DNA of 52,383 nucleotides from Candidatus Binatia bacterium (GTDB taxonomy: Bacteria > Desulfobacterota > Binatia > UBA1149 > JAJCZL01), in contig JANQEO010000403.1 in the NCBI GenBank assembly GCA_028278325.1, positions 1 to 52,383 on the forward strand, read 5' to 3'. This document shows, piece after piece, positions 33,738-42,833 of the stretch; the first letter of the stretch is position 1, and every line of letters begins with the position of its first letter. A program made the translations under genes and the position numbers. The notes under the pieces are model-generated. The model did not search any database and was not told the DNA's origin. It saw only the letters and a list, made by a program, of their open reading frames with translations.

Positions 33738-34835
33738 ATGGGGAGGGCCACGGAAGAAGCCGGTTCGGACGCTGGGGCGCACACTATCCGGGGAAGGGGT
33801 GCAGCCCGCAATCCCGCCAACCGTTTCGAGCAGATAGAAGTCGAGGTGTGCGAGCTTGCCGACGAGGAGACGGCCGATGGGGTTGCGCGCGCCAGCCCGA
33901 CGCGGTTCTTGGACGATACTTCCCGCTCCATCCTCTCGAGGAACGATAGCCCCGACGTGCCCTTCGAGGTGAGCGCCAACCCTTACCGCGGATGCGAGCA
34001 CGGTTGCGTTTATTGTTACGCGCGACCCAGCCACGAGTATTTGGGGTATTCCGCGGGCCTCGACTTCGAGATCACGATCCTCGTGAAGCGCGACGCCCCG
34101 GCGTTGCTGAGGAAGGCTCTGGGCTCCTCCAAGTGGAATCCGCAGACCATCGCGCTTTCGGGTGTGACCGATTGCTACCAGCCGGTTGAACGTCACCTGA
34201 AGCTGACCCGTGGATGCTTAAAGGTGCTTGCAGAGTTTCGTAACCCGGTAGGCGTGGTCACCAAGAATCATATGGTCGTAAGAGATGCAGACATCCTCGG
34301 GAGTCTGGCCCGGGTGGACGCATCCTCGGTAACGCTCTCCGTGACCACTCTCGATACGGATTTAGCCTCGAGGATGGAACCGCGTGCTTCGACGCCCGAA
34401 AGACGATTGGATGCCATCGAAAACTTGAGCGACGCAGGCATACCCGTAGGTGTTCTCGTCGCGCCTGTCATCCCCGGCCTCAACGATCATGAAGTTCCGC
34501 AGATACTTGAAGCGGCTGCCGCTGCCGGTGCGAGCCATGCGTCTTATCTGGTGCTACGGCTGCCCTTCGGTTTGGGTCCGCAGTTCGAGGAGTGGCTGGA
34601 GCGCTGGTACCCGGACCGTTGGGCGAAGGTCATGAACAGGATCCGTCATCTGCGCGACGGCAAGCTCAACGATCCTCGCTTCGGGTCGCGCATGAGAGGG
34701 ACGGGGGTGTTCGCCGATCAAGTTCGCGATCTCTTCGAAATCTCCTGTCGGCGGGCAGGGCTCGCGAGGAAAGGTCCGGAATTGTCGACTCGTGCTTTCC
34801 GGCGCGCGACAGAAGGGCAGGGAGAACTCTTCTAG
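33738..34835 (+). CDS. PA0069-type radical SAM protein
   Basis: 365 aa. The radical SAM [4Fe-4S] motif CEHGCVYCYAR (CxxxCxxC) follows NPYRGC, and the GVTDCYQP and TKNHMVVRD segments are those of the PA0069/SplB-like subfamily. The N-terminal IRGRGAARNPANRFE is typical, supporting ATG 33738; the long frame upstream to 33495 is shadow. Relatives include spore photoproduct lyase-like proteins; the specific reaction is unknown. It stands alone, convergent with the zinc-ribbon gene and overlapping it by 4 nt. Confidence 0.88.
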   Translation: MGRATEEAGSDAGAHTIRGRGAARNPANRFEQIEVEVCELADEETADGVARASPTRFLDDTSRSILSRNDSPDVPFEVSANPYRGCEHGCVYCYARPSHEYLGYSAGLDFEITILVKRDAPALLRKALGSSKWNPQTIALSGVTDCYQPVERHLKLTRGCLKVLAEFRNPVGVVTKNHMVVRDADILGSLARVDASSVTLSVTTLDTDLASRMEPRASTPERRLDAIENLSDAGIPVGVLVAPVIPGLNDHEVPQILEAAAAAGASHASYLVLRLPFGLGPQFEEWLERWYPDRWAKVMNRIRHLRDGKLNDPRFGSRMRGTGVFADQVRDLFEISCRRAGLARKGPELSTRAFRRATEGQGELF

Positions 34836-35134
34836 TAGTCTACCCGAGCTTCGAGCCGTCCGGCCTCGCCTTCGATTACAATCAGGCGCGACATGCAGGG
34901 CATACAGTAGACGCGGTCACCGGGGCGAAGTTCGCGGCTGGAGCGGATGACGACCTTGCACACCGGGCACAGAACTTCGTTCGGCGCCAGGTCGTCGCCT
35001 TCACCCTGCCACTTACGGTAGAACTTACGATACTTCTTTGGGACCTCGTCGAAGCCGGTCTCTTCGAGGATGTAGCGACGCCGCTCGTCTTTGCCTGCTG
35101 GAGCGCCGATGGCCGGGTCGGCTGCGTCGGTCAT
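34832..35134 (-). CDS. Small zinc-ribbon protein linked to diiron proteins
   Basis: 100 aa with a C-terminal zinc ribbon: CPVC and, 20 residues later, CMPC. Preceding residues are hydrophilic and basic (VPKKYRKFYRKWQ). ATG 35134 overlaps the diiron gene stop as ATGA. No known family is recognised. Being third in an operon with two paralogous ferritin-like proteins suggests a metal-handling, adaptor or DNA/RNA-binding partner role, which is inference. Confidence 0.75.
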   Translation of the reverse strand: MTDAADPAIGAPAGKDERRRYILEETGFDEVPKKYRKFYRKWQGEGDDLAPNEVLCPVCKVVIRSSRELRPGDRVYCMPCMSRLIVIEGEAGRLEARVDY

Positions 35135-35910
35135 CCGGAGATACCCAACCGGTCCACCGACTCGAGGTAGAGGCGTCCCAACGTGTCCTCGTCGCTGCGC
35201 GGCAGGCCCAGGTGTCCGATGGTCTGGTGGAGGGTGTCGAAGACGAGGTGGTCGAGTTCCTTTCGGATACTGGCGATCCGCGTCTTGTTGTGGGGGGCGC
35301 CGCTTAGGCACCTGCCCAGCTCGTTCTCGCCGAAGCCGATGTGGCGGCGCTCGTCCTTGATGATGCCCTTCAACACTTCCGCGGTAACCGGGTCGGCATC
35401 ACGGCTGTGATTGTGGAACACCGCGAATTCGAGTGATTCCAGAATTACGTTCTGAGCGAGAATCGCGGCCTCCCAATCCTTGCTTTCCACCAGTTCGAGC
35501 AGGCGCTTCTTGAACAGCTTGAGACTGTTGCTGGCCCGCTTCTCCACCTCGGCCTCGGGGTCGGTAACGCCGAGTTCGCGCAGCCGGTGAAGGAAGACTT
35601 CCAGATGACGGCCTTCGTCCGCTACCTGCGTCGACAAGAACACCTTGGACAGACGGTTGGGGGCGATGGCGATCAAGCCGCTCGACGCTTCGAGAGCGGC
35701 AGTCTCGCCTACGCAGTAGTTGCAGAGCACCGAGATCAGTTGATCCCGGTCACCCTCGCTCAGCTCTTCTTCTTTGGTCGCGGGGTTGTGTCCCCAGGTC
35801 GTCCCCGACAGATATCCCTCCACGGCCTGGAACCAGAACTCGAAGGAGTGAACCTCTTCGAGAAAGTCCTGAGGATCCAGGTCGTGGATGTCTCCTGGTC
35901 GCTGCGGCAC
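35131..35910 (-). CDS. Ferritin-like diiron-carboxylate protein, paralog 2
   Basis: 259 aa with the four-helix diiron ligand set: E69 (CVGET), E99xxH102 (DEGRH), E158 (ILESL) and E187xxH190 (DERRH). It is clearly paralogous to the next gene upstream, sharing ASSGLI..AP and GFGEN. The start is GTG 35910, since no ATG is suitably placed and no ribosome-binding site is obvious; translation may depend on the upstream gene 16 nt away. Ferritin-like proteins of this kind include R2-like oxidases, N-oxygenases and aldehyde-deformylating enzymes; function cannot be assigned. Confidence 0.82.
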   Translation of the reverse strand: MPQRPGDIHDLDPQDFLEEVHSFEFWFQAVEGYLSGTTWGHNPATKEEELSEGDRDQLISVLCNYCVGETAALEASSGLIAIAPNRLSKVFLSTQVADEGRHLEVFLHRLRELGVTDPEAEVEKRASNSLKLFKKRLLELVESKDWEAAILAQNVILESLEFAVFHNHSRDADPVTAEVLKGIIKDERRHIGFGENELGRCLSGAPHNKTRIASIRKELDHLVFDTLHQTIGHLGLPRSDEDTLGRLYLESVDRLGISG

Positions 35911-35926
35911 CGGAATGTCAGCGGCC

Positions 35927-36799
35927 TCAGGGCCGTGCCGGCGTCTGGTACTCGATCCCTATGCGCCCCAGCCGCGTCTTGAATTCCTTGAGTACCGTAT
36001 CGGCCAGCACTCCCTCCATCTCTTCCGGCTCCATGGTGGAAAGATCGACTCCGTGGAATTCCGCTTCGCTTCGCTCTTCGCCAAGGCGGTCGAGTTCCGC
36101 CGCCGATGCGTTATTCCGGAAGCCGTCGGCGAAGGTCGCGAGCATGAAGTAGGAGAGATCCTTCTGCATCTGCTCGATCTCCGGCTTCTTTTCGGGGAAT
36201 TCCTTGATCAAGGACCCGATCCGGTTCTCGCCGAAACCGACGTGACGCCTTTCGTCGGCGATGGTGCCGGAGAGGGTGTGAGCGAATTTCGGATTCATGT
36301 CCTTGTTCATCGTATGCATCATCTCGAAGACGCTGAAGGCCATGCCTTCGAGGACGATGTTTTGTCCCACCACGCCGGCGACGAAGTCTTTCTTGTCGAC
36401 TTTTTCCAGGAGGATCTCGGCGAACTTTACGAGGTTGGGATTGGCGTACTTGTCGATAGTGGTTTCCAGGTCGCTCTTCTTTACGCCCAGATCGTAGAGG
36501 CGTTGGGTGAAGATCTCGACGTGCCGTGCTTCGTCGAGCGTCTGCGTGGCGAGGAAACGCTTGCTGGCCTCATCCGGCGCCGACCCTATCAGGCCTGAAG
36601 ACGCGAGAAGGGCACACCGTTCACCGACGACCAGTTGGACCGTGGTCTGGATAGCGTCCTCATGGAGAACGTCGTTGTCGGTTATCAGCCCTGGCTCGTG
36701 TTCGGACTCTCCGTGTCCGTAGACCGTATCTTCGAGGTAGCCCTGGGGGCAGGATTCGAGCCAATTCTGAATTGAGTACGCGGAAAGAAAGTCAGCCAT
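35927..36799 (-). CDS. Ferritin-like diiron-carboxylate protein, paralog 1
   Basis: 290 aa. Diiron ligands are E60 (VVGER), E90xxH93 (DEARH), E151 (VLEGM) and E183xxH186 (DERRH), the complete set for an R2-like non-haem diiron centre. ATG 36799 is preceded by AGGAGG at a good distance. It is longer than its paralog by a C-terminal extension (about 225-290) rich in Glu. No ferritin nucleation or RNR radical Tyr site is obvious. First gene of the operon paralog 1 - paralog 2 - zinc ribbon. Confidence 0.85.
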   Translation of the reverse strand: MADFLSAYSIQNWLESCPQGYLEDTVYGHGESEHEPGLITDNDVLHEDAIQTTVQLVVGERCALLASSGLIGSAPDEASKRFLATQTLDEARHVEIFTQRLYDLGVKKSDLETTIDKYANPNLVKFAEILLEKVDKKDFVAGVVGQNIVLEGMAFSVFEMMHTMNKDMNPKFAHTLSGTIADERRHVGFGENRIGSLIKEFPEKKPEIEQMQKDLSYFMLATFADGFRNNASAAELDRLGEERSEAEFHGVDLSTMEPEEMEGVLADTVLKEFKTRLGRIGIEYQTPARP

Positions 36800-36940
36800 C
36801 GATTCCTCCTGGCAGAATGCGTCGCGACTCTCTGGGGGCGGGATCATCGACGACGGCGTGAGCGATGATTGTGTTTGCTGTTCAAAAAATTACTAGGCGG
36901 GTCGGGCTGGCGCAACGATTCATGGGGACGGAATGCATCT

Positions 36941-36969
36941 GGAGATTCCCGACGCCGGGAATGATCTCC
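36941..36969. repeat. Interrupted inverted repeat upstream of the diiron operon
   Basis: GGAGAT-TCCCG (36941-36951), 4-nt ACGC, CGGGA (36956-36960), then ATG and ATCTCC (36964-36969). The outer GGAGAT/ATCTCC and inner TCCCG/CGGGA arms pair. It may be part of the diiron operon's control region; the regulator is unknown. Confidence 0.4.
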
Positions 36970-37037
36970 CGTCCGCGGCGGGGCACAGCCCGAACGCCCT
37001 GAGATTAGGCGCCTTGCGCCGTTTTCAAAGTTGAGAA

Positions 37038-37069
37038 CCGACTGAGCGGAAAAATTCCGGCTCAGTCGG
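37038..37069 (-). terminator. Terminator overlapping the acyl-CoA synthetase stop codon
   Basis: CCGACTGAGC (37038-37047) pairs with GCTCAGTCGG (37060-37069), with GGAA/TTCC extending the stem (37048-37051, 37055-37058) around an AAA loop. On the minus strand the hairpin contains the TGA stop (37064-37062) and is followed by a T-rich stretch, a good intrinsic terminator. Confidence 0.75.
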
Positions 37070-38756
37070 GACCGACGATTTCGTCGCGTAGTTCGCGCTT
37101 CAGTATCTTGCCGGCAGGGTTGCGCGGCAGCGGCTCGGTGCGCATGTCGATGCGCACCGGCACCTTGAAGCCGGCCAGACGCGAGGCCACATGAGCCTTG
37201 AGGTCGTCCTCGGTTACCTCGCTACCGGCCACGACTTGGACGACGGCGCCGACCTCCTCGCCGAGGACGCGATGCGGAAGTCCGATCACCGCCGCGTCCA
37301 TTACGGCCGGGTGATCGTAGAGAACAGATTCCACCTCTACGCAGTACACGTTCTCGCCTCCGCGAATGAGCATGTCCTTAGCGCGGTCGACGATGGTCAC
37401 GAATCCCTCGCTATCCATACGCGCAAGATCCCCCGTATGGAGCCACCCGTCGGTGAACGTTTCCGCGGTAGCCTCGGGCTTGTTCCAGTAGCCCTTCACT
37501 ACGTTGGGCCCCTTGATCCAGAGTTCCCCGACGGTGTCATCGGGGAGAGTCTGGCCGGATCCGTCGACGACCTTGAGCTCGCAGACGGGTACCGGCGGAC
37601 CCACGCTATCCGGTTTCGCCTTATAGTCCTCGCCGATGTTGAATGTCGTTACCGACGAGGTCTCAGTGAGGCCGTAGCCGTTGCCGGGCGCGACCTGTGG
37701 GAACGCTTCCTGAATCCGTCGCACCAACTCGGGTGCAGCCGGCGCGCCTCCGTAGCTCACGTTCTGCACGCAGGAGAGATCCCGCTTGGCGAAACTCGGC
37801 GATTCCAGCACCTGCCAGACCATCGCCGGCACGCCGCCGAAGGAATTTATGCGCTCTCTTTCGATGAGTTCCAGTGCTCTCTCGGGATCCCACTTGTGCA
37901 TCATCACCAGCTTGCCGCCGAAGGCGGTGTTGGCGGCGAGGATGGAGTGACAGCCGGTTGCATGGAACAGAGGCACTGAAAGCAACTGCGCGTTCTGGGG
38001 CCGGTCCGCGAGAGAGGCCAAGTCTTGGCCGCTGCGCATGGCGTTGCGCGCCTGTACGAACGCCAGGCTCATGATGTTTCCGCAGATGTTGCGCTGGGTC
38101 CCTAGAGCTCCTTTGGGTCTGCCGGTAGTCCCCGAAGTATAGAAGATGGTCGCGTCGTCTTCGGGGTCAATGTCGGTGTCGGGTAGTTCCGTGCCGTCAC
38201 CGGCCGTTGTCACGACGCCGTCGAAGTCGAGCTGACCTTCGCCAAGGTCCGATTCCGGTCTCGCGACGACCACTTGCTTGAGATTCAGACCGCTCAAATG
38301 GGAGGCCAGACGCTCCCCCCTTTCCGAGTCACAGAACAGTACGGAAGTGCCGGAGTCCGATATTCCGTACTCCAACTCTTCGCCTTTCCACCAGGCGTTG
38401 AGGGGAACGACGATCGTGCCAAGGGCGGCAGCAGCCCAGAATGCGACCGACCACTCAGGAAAGTTGCGCATGGCGATGGCGACGCGGTCTCCCTTGCCGA
38501 CGCCCCATTGCTCGCTCATGACTCGGGCAAGGGCGGCCGCCGCTCGGAAGTGCTCCTCGAACGTCATCGTCTCGTCTTCGTAGACGAGGAACTTCTTGTC
38601 GGCGTGGACCCGGCTCTGTTCCAAGACGGTTCTTAGAGCCGGCGGGGCGTTCTTCCAGGTACGGGTGGTTACGCCCCGAATCGAGCGCTCCTCGATCTCG
38701 AACATGGCGCCGGGAGCCGTAAGGGCCGCTGTTAGCTCGGAAAGTGAAGTTGCCAT
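37062..38756 (-). CDS. AMP-dependent acyl-CoA synthetase/ligase
   Basis: 564-aa ANL-superfamily adenylating enzyme that activates a carboxylic acid with ATP to an acyl-CoA. The phosphate-binding loop TIFYTSGTTGRPKGA and the C-terminal hinge DRAKDMLIRGGENVYCVEVE are clear, ending with the catalytic-lysine segment NPAGKILKREL. A preferred substrate cannot be deduced; medium/long-chain or branched acids are plausible given the acyl-CoA operon in the window. It has its own terminator and stands separate from neighbours. Confidence 0.92.
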   Translation of the reverse strand: MATSLSELTAALTAPGAMFEIEERSIRGVTTRTWKNAPPALRTVLEQSRVHADKKFLVYEDETMTFEEHFRAAAALARVMSEQWGVGKGDRVAIAMRNFPEWSVAFWAAAALGTIVVPLNAWWKGEELEYGISDSGTSVLFCDSERGERLASHLSGLNLKQVVVARPESDLGEGQLDFDGVVTTAGDGTELPDTDIDPEDDATIFYTSGTTGRPKGALGTQRNICGNIMSLAFVQARNAMRSGQDLASLADRPQNAQLLSVPLFHATGCHSILAANTAFGGKLVMMHKWDPERALELIERERINSFGGVPAMVWQVLESPSFAKRDLSCVQNVSYGGAPAAPELVRRIQEAFPQVAPGNGYGLTETSSVTTFNIGEDYKAKPDSVGPPVPVCELKVVDGSGQTLPDDTVGELWIKGPNVVKGYWNKPEATAETFTDGWLHTGDLARMDSEGFVTIVDRAKDMLIRGGENVYCVEVESVLYDHPAVMDAAVIGLPHRVLGEEVGAVVQVVAGSEVTEDDLKAHVASRLAGFKVPVRIDMRTEPLPRNPAGKILKRELRDEIVGPD

Positions 38757-38926
38757 TGACGAACCTCCGATATCGACTGTGTCTCGCCCATGGACCGGCC
38801 AGAAGCAAGGGCCGAGCGCCGGCGGGGCGATCCTACAAGGCCCGGCGACTTTAAGACGAGTGCGGCTGGAGGCTGTTGCCGTCGAGATGCTAACCTGGGC
38901 GACTCGATCAAGGGGAGACTGCCGCG

Positions 38927-39685
38927 ATGGATTGGATTTGGGACCCGCAGATATGGATCGCGTTGACGTCGCTGACCGTGCTCGAGCTCGTGCTCGGCAT
39001 AGACAACGTCGTCTTCATCTCGATACTTGCGTCCAAGCTGGAAAAGGAACGTCAGGACCAGGCCCGCAAGATCGGGCTGATGCTCGCGATGCTCATGCGG
39101 ATCGTCCTTCTGTTGTCGCTGGCGTGGATCATGAGGCTCTCGACGCCGTTGGTCACGATCTTGGGGACCGAGTTGTCGGGACGCGACCTGATCCTGATTG
39201 TCGGCGGGCTGTTCTTGTTGGCCAAGAGCACCCACGAAATCCATCAGAAGTTGGAAGGTACCCAGGCGCATCTGTCACGTGAGGCGGCTCCCTCTTTCCG
39301 CGCCGTTCTGGTTCAGATCGTTCTCCTCGACGCAGTGTTCTCCCTGGATTCGGTGATCACCGCAGTGGGCATGGTCGAGCAGGTTCCCATAATGGTCGCC
39401 GCTATCGTCATCGCCATCGTCGTAATGATGGTTTTCGCAAAGCCCGTGAGCGAGTTCGTTGACCGTCATCCCACGGTAAAGATGTTGGCGTTGAGCTTCC
39501 TGTTGATGATCGGATTGGCACTGATAACCGACGGGCTCGGCCATCACATCCCGAGGGGCTACATCTACTTCGCTTTCGGCTTCTCGGTGTTCGTCGAGTT
39601 CCTGAACCTGCGGCTGGCGTCTCGTGCCAAGACTCCCGTGCGCTTACACGAGCAGTACGTCTGGGAGGGGCCGGCGTCTGACTGA
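38927..39685 (+). CDS. TerC family integral membrane protein
   Basis: 252 aa with about seven transmembrane helices and the two conserved acidic motifs ELVLGIDNVVFI (20-31) and LDAVFSLDSVITA. TerC proteins are linked with metal ion (Mn, and tellurite) homeostasis and with metallating exported proteins. The SD site is not strong; the ATG is in good context. It is monocistronic in appearance, with the phosphotransferase-kinase gene 72 nt further on. Confidence 0.9.
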   Translation: MDWIWDPQIWIALTSLTVLELVLGIDNVVFISILASKLEKERQDQARKIGLMLAMLMRIVLLLSLAWIMRLSTPLVTILGTELSGRDLILIVGGLFLLAKSTHEIHQKLEGTQAHLSREAAPSFRAVLVQIVLLDAVFSLDSVITAVGMVEQVPIMVAAIVIAIVVMMVFAKPVSEFVDRHPTVKMLALSFLLMIGLALITDGLGHHIPRGYIYFAFGFSVFVEFLNLRLASRAKTPVRLHEQYVWEGPASD

Positions 39686-39757
39686 GCAACACGCCGACGG
39701 CCATTGACGGCCGCCGCCTCCGCTGGCATGTCGACGGCGACCACGCGAGAATGATTA

Positions 39758-41395
39758 ATGGTGGCCTCCGGCGCTTTTTCCGAAGCCGTCGTCTCTGCGC
39801 TCTCCAGCGCCGGCGCCTATCCGCACGATGCCAGTGCACGCCGCGGTGTCGAGCTGGAACAGACCCACATCTCTTTTGTGTTTCTTACCGGCGAGCGTGT
39901 TTACAAGTTTCGCAAGCCCGTCGAGCTGCCTTTCCTGGATTTCAGTAGCGTCGAGTTGCGCAACGCCGATTGCGTTCGAGAAGTGACTCTGAACAGACGG
40001 CTGGCGCCGGACGTGTATCTAGGTGTGGCGCCACTGCTGGTGGACGGCGATCGTTTCGAGATCGGTGCGGTAGTCGAGGCGCCGGCCCGGGAGCACGACT
40101 CACTCGAACACTGCGTCGTGATGCGTAGGCTCCCCTCCGGACGCGATGCGCTGAGCTTGTTGGAGAGCGGGGCTCTGAGCGAGGATATGATCGTTGCGGT
40201 CGCGCGCCACGTCTCGCGATTCCATCAGGCTCACAGCCTTGGGGTACCGGCGCCGTTCGAGCCCGCTGAGTGGTCGCAGCGGGTGAGCGCTCCGGTCGAG
40301 GCCAACTATGAGTCACTCCGAGCGTCGGCCGACGGGGTCGTGCCCTCCGATTTACTCGAAAGGGCGCACCGCGACGCGGGTGACTGGATGAGGACGAATG
40401 GAACTCTGATCGAGCAAAGGCGGTTAGATGGACGCGCGGTCGACGGTCACGGCGATCTTCATCTGGAGCACGTGTGGTTCGAGGCCGACGACGCAGGGCC
40501 GTTGATAGTGGATTGCGTGGAGTTCAACGAGAGGTTGCGCCGAATCGACGCAGCCTCGGACGCGGCATTTCTGGCGATGGATCTGAGTTACCGTGGCCGG
40601 CGCGACCTGGCCGAGCTTTTCTTGCGTGCTTACTCCGAAGCAAGCGGCGACTACGGACTTTACGGTGTTGTCGACTATTTCATTTCCTACCGGGCATTGG
40701 TGCGCGCCAAGGTTGCGGCGTTGGCGGCAAACGATGCGGCTATAGATCCGCGACAGCGGGAAGAGGCTGGCGCCAGCGCCCTGCGCCACCTGCGGCTCGG
40801 TGCCGAGGTGCTCGGCGATAAGGGTGTGGGTTGGATGATCGCGACCTGCGGAACGGTCGGTACGGGCAAGACCACGGTCGCAAGATCTCTGGCTGCGCGG
40901 CTCGACGCCGCGCTGATCTCGAGCGACAGGCTCAGAAAATCGATGGCGGGCTTGGCGCCGCAGCAGTCCTTGTCGAGTCGTCGTGGCCATGACGCTTACT
41001 CGATGCGGTCGCGAGACCTCGTTTACGAGGAACTCTTGCGTTTGGCTCGCCTCGTCGCGTCGACCGGAAGAAACGTGATCGTCGATGCGACGTTCTCCCG
41101 GCGCCGGTGGCGCGACTTGTTGACGAGGTCTGCGACGATGGTCGGCGCCGGCTGTGCGCTCGTCAACTGCCGGGCGGATCCTGCCGTCGTGGAGAAGCGA
41201 TTACTGGAAAGAGCGCGCTGGGGAAGCGATGCTTCCGATGCGGGAGTGGATGTGATGGCCAAGAGCGCCGGTGAATTCGAGGAGCCCGAGGAGTGGCCGT
41301 CGAGCAGCAGTTTCGAGATATCTACGGAGACGCCCGGATGGGATGCCGAACTGGAGCCCCTCGTCCGCCTGGTCGGCGGTCAGCCTAGAAACTAA
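39758..41395 (+). CDS. Aminoglycoside phosphotransferase-like / AAA kinase fusion protein
   Basis: 545 aa with two domains. The N-terminal APH-like kinase (about 1-335) has VDGHGDLHLEHV as catalytic loop and DCVEFN for metal binding. The C-terminal P-loop NTPase (about 360-545) starts with GTVGTGKTT (Walker A) and resembles small zeta/gluconate-kinase type enzymes. This fusion is known in many bacteria but its substrate is not. ATG 39758 is chosen to follow the MVASGAF start. It is convergent with the CBS protein gene, overlapping by 4 nt. Confidence 0.88.
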   Translation: MVASGAFSEAVVSALSSAGAYPHDASARRGVELEQTHISFVFLTGERVYKFRKPVELPFLDFSSVELRNADCVREVTLNRRLAPDVYLGVAPLLVDGDRFEIGAVVEAPAREHDSLEHCVVMRRLPSGRDALSLLESGALSEDMIVAVARHVSRFHQAHSLGVPAPFEPAEWSQRVSAPVEANYESLRASADGVVPSDLLERAHRDAGDWMRTNGTLIEQRRLDGRAVDGHGDLHLEHVWFEADDAGPLIVDCVEFNERLRRIDAASDAAFLAMDLSYRGRRDLAELFLRAYSEASGDYGLYGVVDYFISYRALVRAKVAALAANDAAIDPRQREEAGASALRHLRLGAEVLGDKGVGWMIATCGTVGTGKTTVARSLAARLDAALISSDRLRKSMAGLAPQQSLSSRRGHDAYSMRSRDLVYEELLRLARLVASTGRNVIVDATFSRRRWRDLLTRSATMVGAGCALVNCRADPAVVEKRLLERARWGSDASDAGVDVMAKSAGEFEEPEEWPSSSSFEISTETPGWDAELEPLVRLVGGQPRN

Positions 41396-42741
41396 CTCTC
41401 GGCGGTTTCGGCTTCGCGCTCGGCCTCGACCTCTTCGGCGAAGCTGCGGTCCAGGGTCAGACGTACGAGGCGGGCGCGGGCGCCCTTGACCTCTATTACC
41501 TCCGCGTTGGCTCCGTCGAGGTTCACCGTGTCACCCACCTCCAGGATGTGGCCGAGTTTTTCCACCAGCAGCCCGGACAACGTGTCGGCTTCCCCTTCGA
41601 GTTCCAGCGCGAACTTTTCCTTTACTGCCTCGACCGGAGTTCGGCCCTGCACCAAAAACTCGCGTGAACCGGCGGGCACGATGTCGGGTGTCTCCGTATC
41701 GAACTCGTCTTCCACCCTTCCTACGATCAGCTCGAGGATGTTCTCCATCGTTACGATGCCGATGATCGTGCCGTATTCATCGACGACGAAGGCGATGTGC
41801 TGGTGCACGGCCTGGAAGTAGCGGAGCAGGCGGCTGACCGACATGGTCTCGGGTACGTGGTGGGGCGGCCGCATTATCTTCTTTAGCCCTTCGGTGTCCG
41901 CCGCGTCGAGACCGAGCAGGTCCTTTATGTGTACGACTCCAACCACCGCGTCGAGGGATCCCCTGCATACCGGGTACCGGGTGTGTTTGGTGCGGTTGAT
42001 GATCTCGATGCAGTCCGCGACCGACATGTCGATGTCGAGATACTCGACGTCGCCTCTGGGCACCATTACTCGACGACAGACCAGATCCTCGAACTCGAAT
42101 ACCGCGTCCAGCAGCTGATGTTCAGTGCGGCTCAACTCGCCTTCGACGTGGGCGTGAGAGAGCAGCGCTCTCAATTCCGCCTCGCTATGCTGCTCACCGA
42201 GCCCGTCCTTGTCGCTTATGCCCAGCCATCTCACGAGTATGAGCGCTGCCCCGTTGAGCACAGTGAGTACCGGGTAGAAAACGACGTAGAAGGCCTTGAG
42301 TGGCGGTGCGCACCAACGCGCCATGAGCTCGGGTTTGCGAATCGCGAACGCCTTGGGAGCCAGTTCGCCTATGACGAGGTGCCCCGCTGTGATCGCGGAG
42401 AACGCTACTACGAAGGCGGTTCCGTGGATGATTTGAGGCGATTCGATGCCCACGCCCTCGAGCAGTGGCCCTAGTCGTCGCGCGATAGCCGGCTCGCCCA
42501 TCCAACCGAGACCGAGCGATGCTATGGTGATGCCGAGTTGGCAGGCACCGAGAGCGGCATCGAGGTGAGTGACCAGCCACTTGGCCGACATCGCGAAGGG
42601 CTTGCCTTCTTTGGCCAGCAGGTCGAGCTGGCTCGGGCGCACCTTTACGAGAGCGAACTCCGCCGTGACGAAGAAGCCGTTTATGAGGAGTAGCCCGCCA
42701 GCGAGCAGTATGAGGATTAGATCGTAAGCCCAGTTCGGCAC
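41392..42741 (-). CDS. CorC/HlyC-type CBS domain membrane protein (CNNM family)
   Basis: 449 aa. A DUF21 transmembrane domain (about 1-195) is followed by two CBS domains (about 215-335, RRVMVPRGDVEYLD and IAFVVDEYGTIIGIV) and a CorC_HlyC C-terminal domain (about 345-430). These proteins are linked with Mg/Co efflux or transporter regulation. The start is GTG 42741. It is divergent from the patatin gene. Confidence 0.9.
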   Translation of the reverse strand: MPNWAYDLILILLAGGLLLINGFFVTAEFALVKVRPSQLDLLAKEGKPFAMSAKWLVTHLDAALGACQLGITIASLGLGWMGEPAIARRLGPLLEGVGIESPQIIHGTAFVVAFSAITAGHLVIGELAPKAFAIRKPELMARWCAPPLKAFYVVFYPVLTVLNGAALILVRWLGISDKDGLGEQHSEAELRALLSHAHVEGELSRTEHQLLDAVFEFEDLVCRRVMVPRGDVEYLDIDMSVADCIEIINRTKHTRYPVCRGSLDAVVGVVHIKDLLGLDAADTEGLKKIMRPPHHVPETMSVSRLLRYFQAVHQHIAFVVDEYGTIIGIVTMENILELIVGRVEDEFDTETPDIVPAGSREFLVQGRTPVEAVKEKFALELEGEADTLSGLLVEKLGHILEVGDTVNLDGANAEVIEVKGARARLVRLTLDRSFAEEVEAEREAETAES

Positions 42742-42833
42742 GCTTGTTTTACATCGCCAAGGCTTTCTAGGGGCCGGCGCGCCAATAGTGTATTATTCAC
42801 CGCGCCTAACCAAACGGTGACCCGGGTGCCCCA

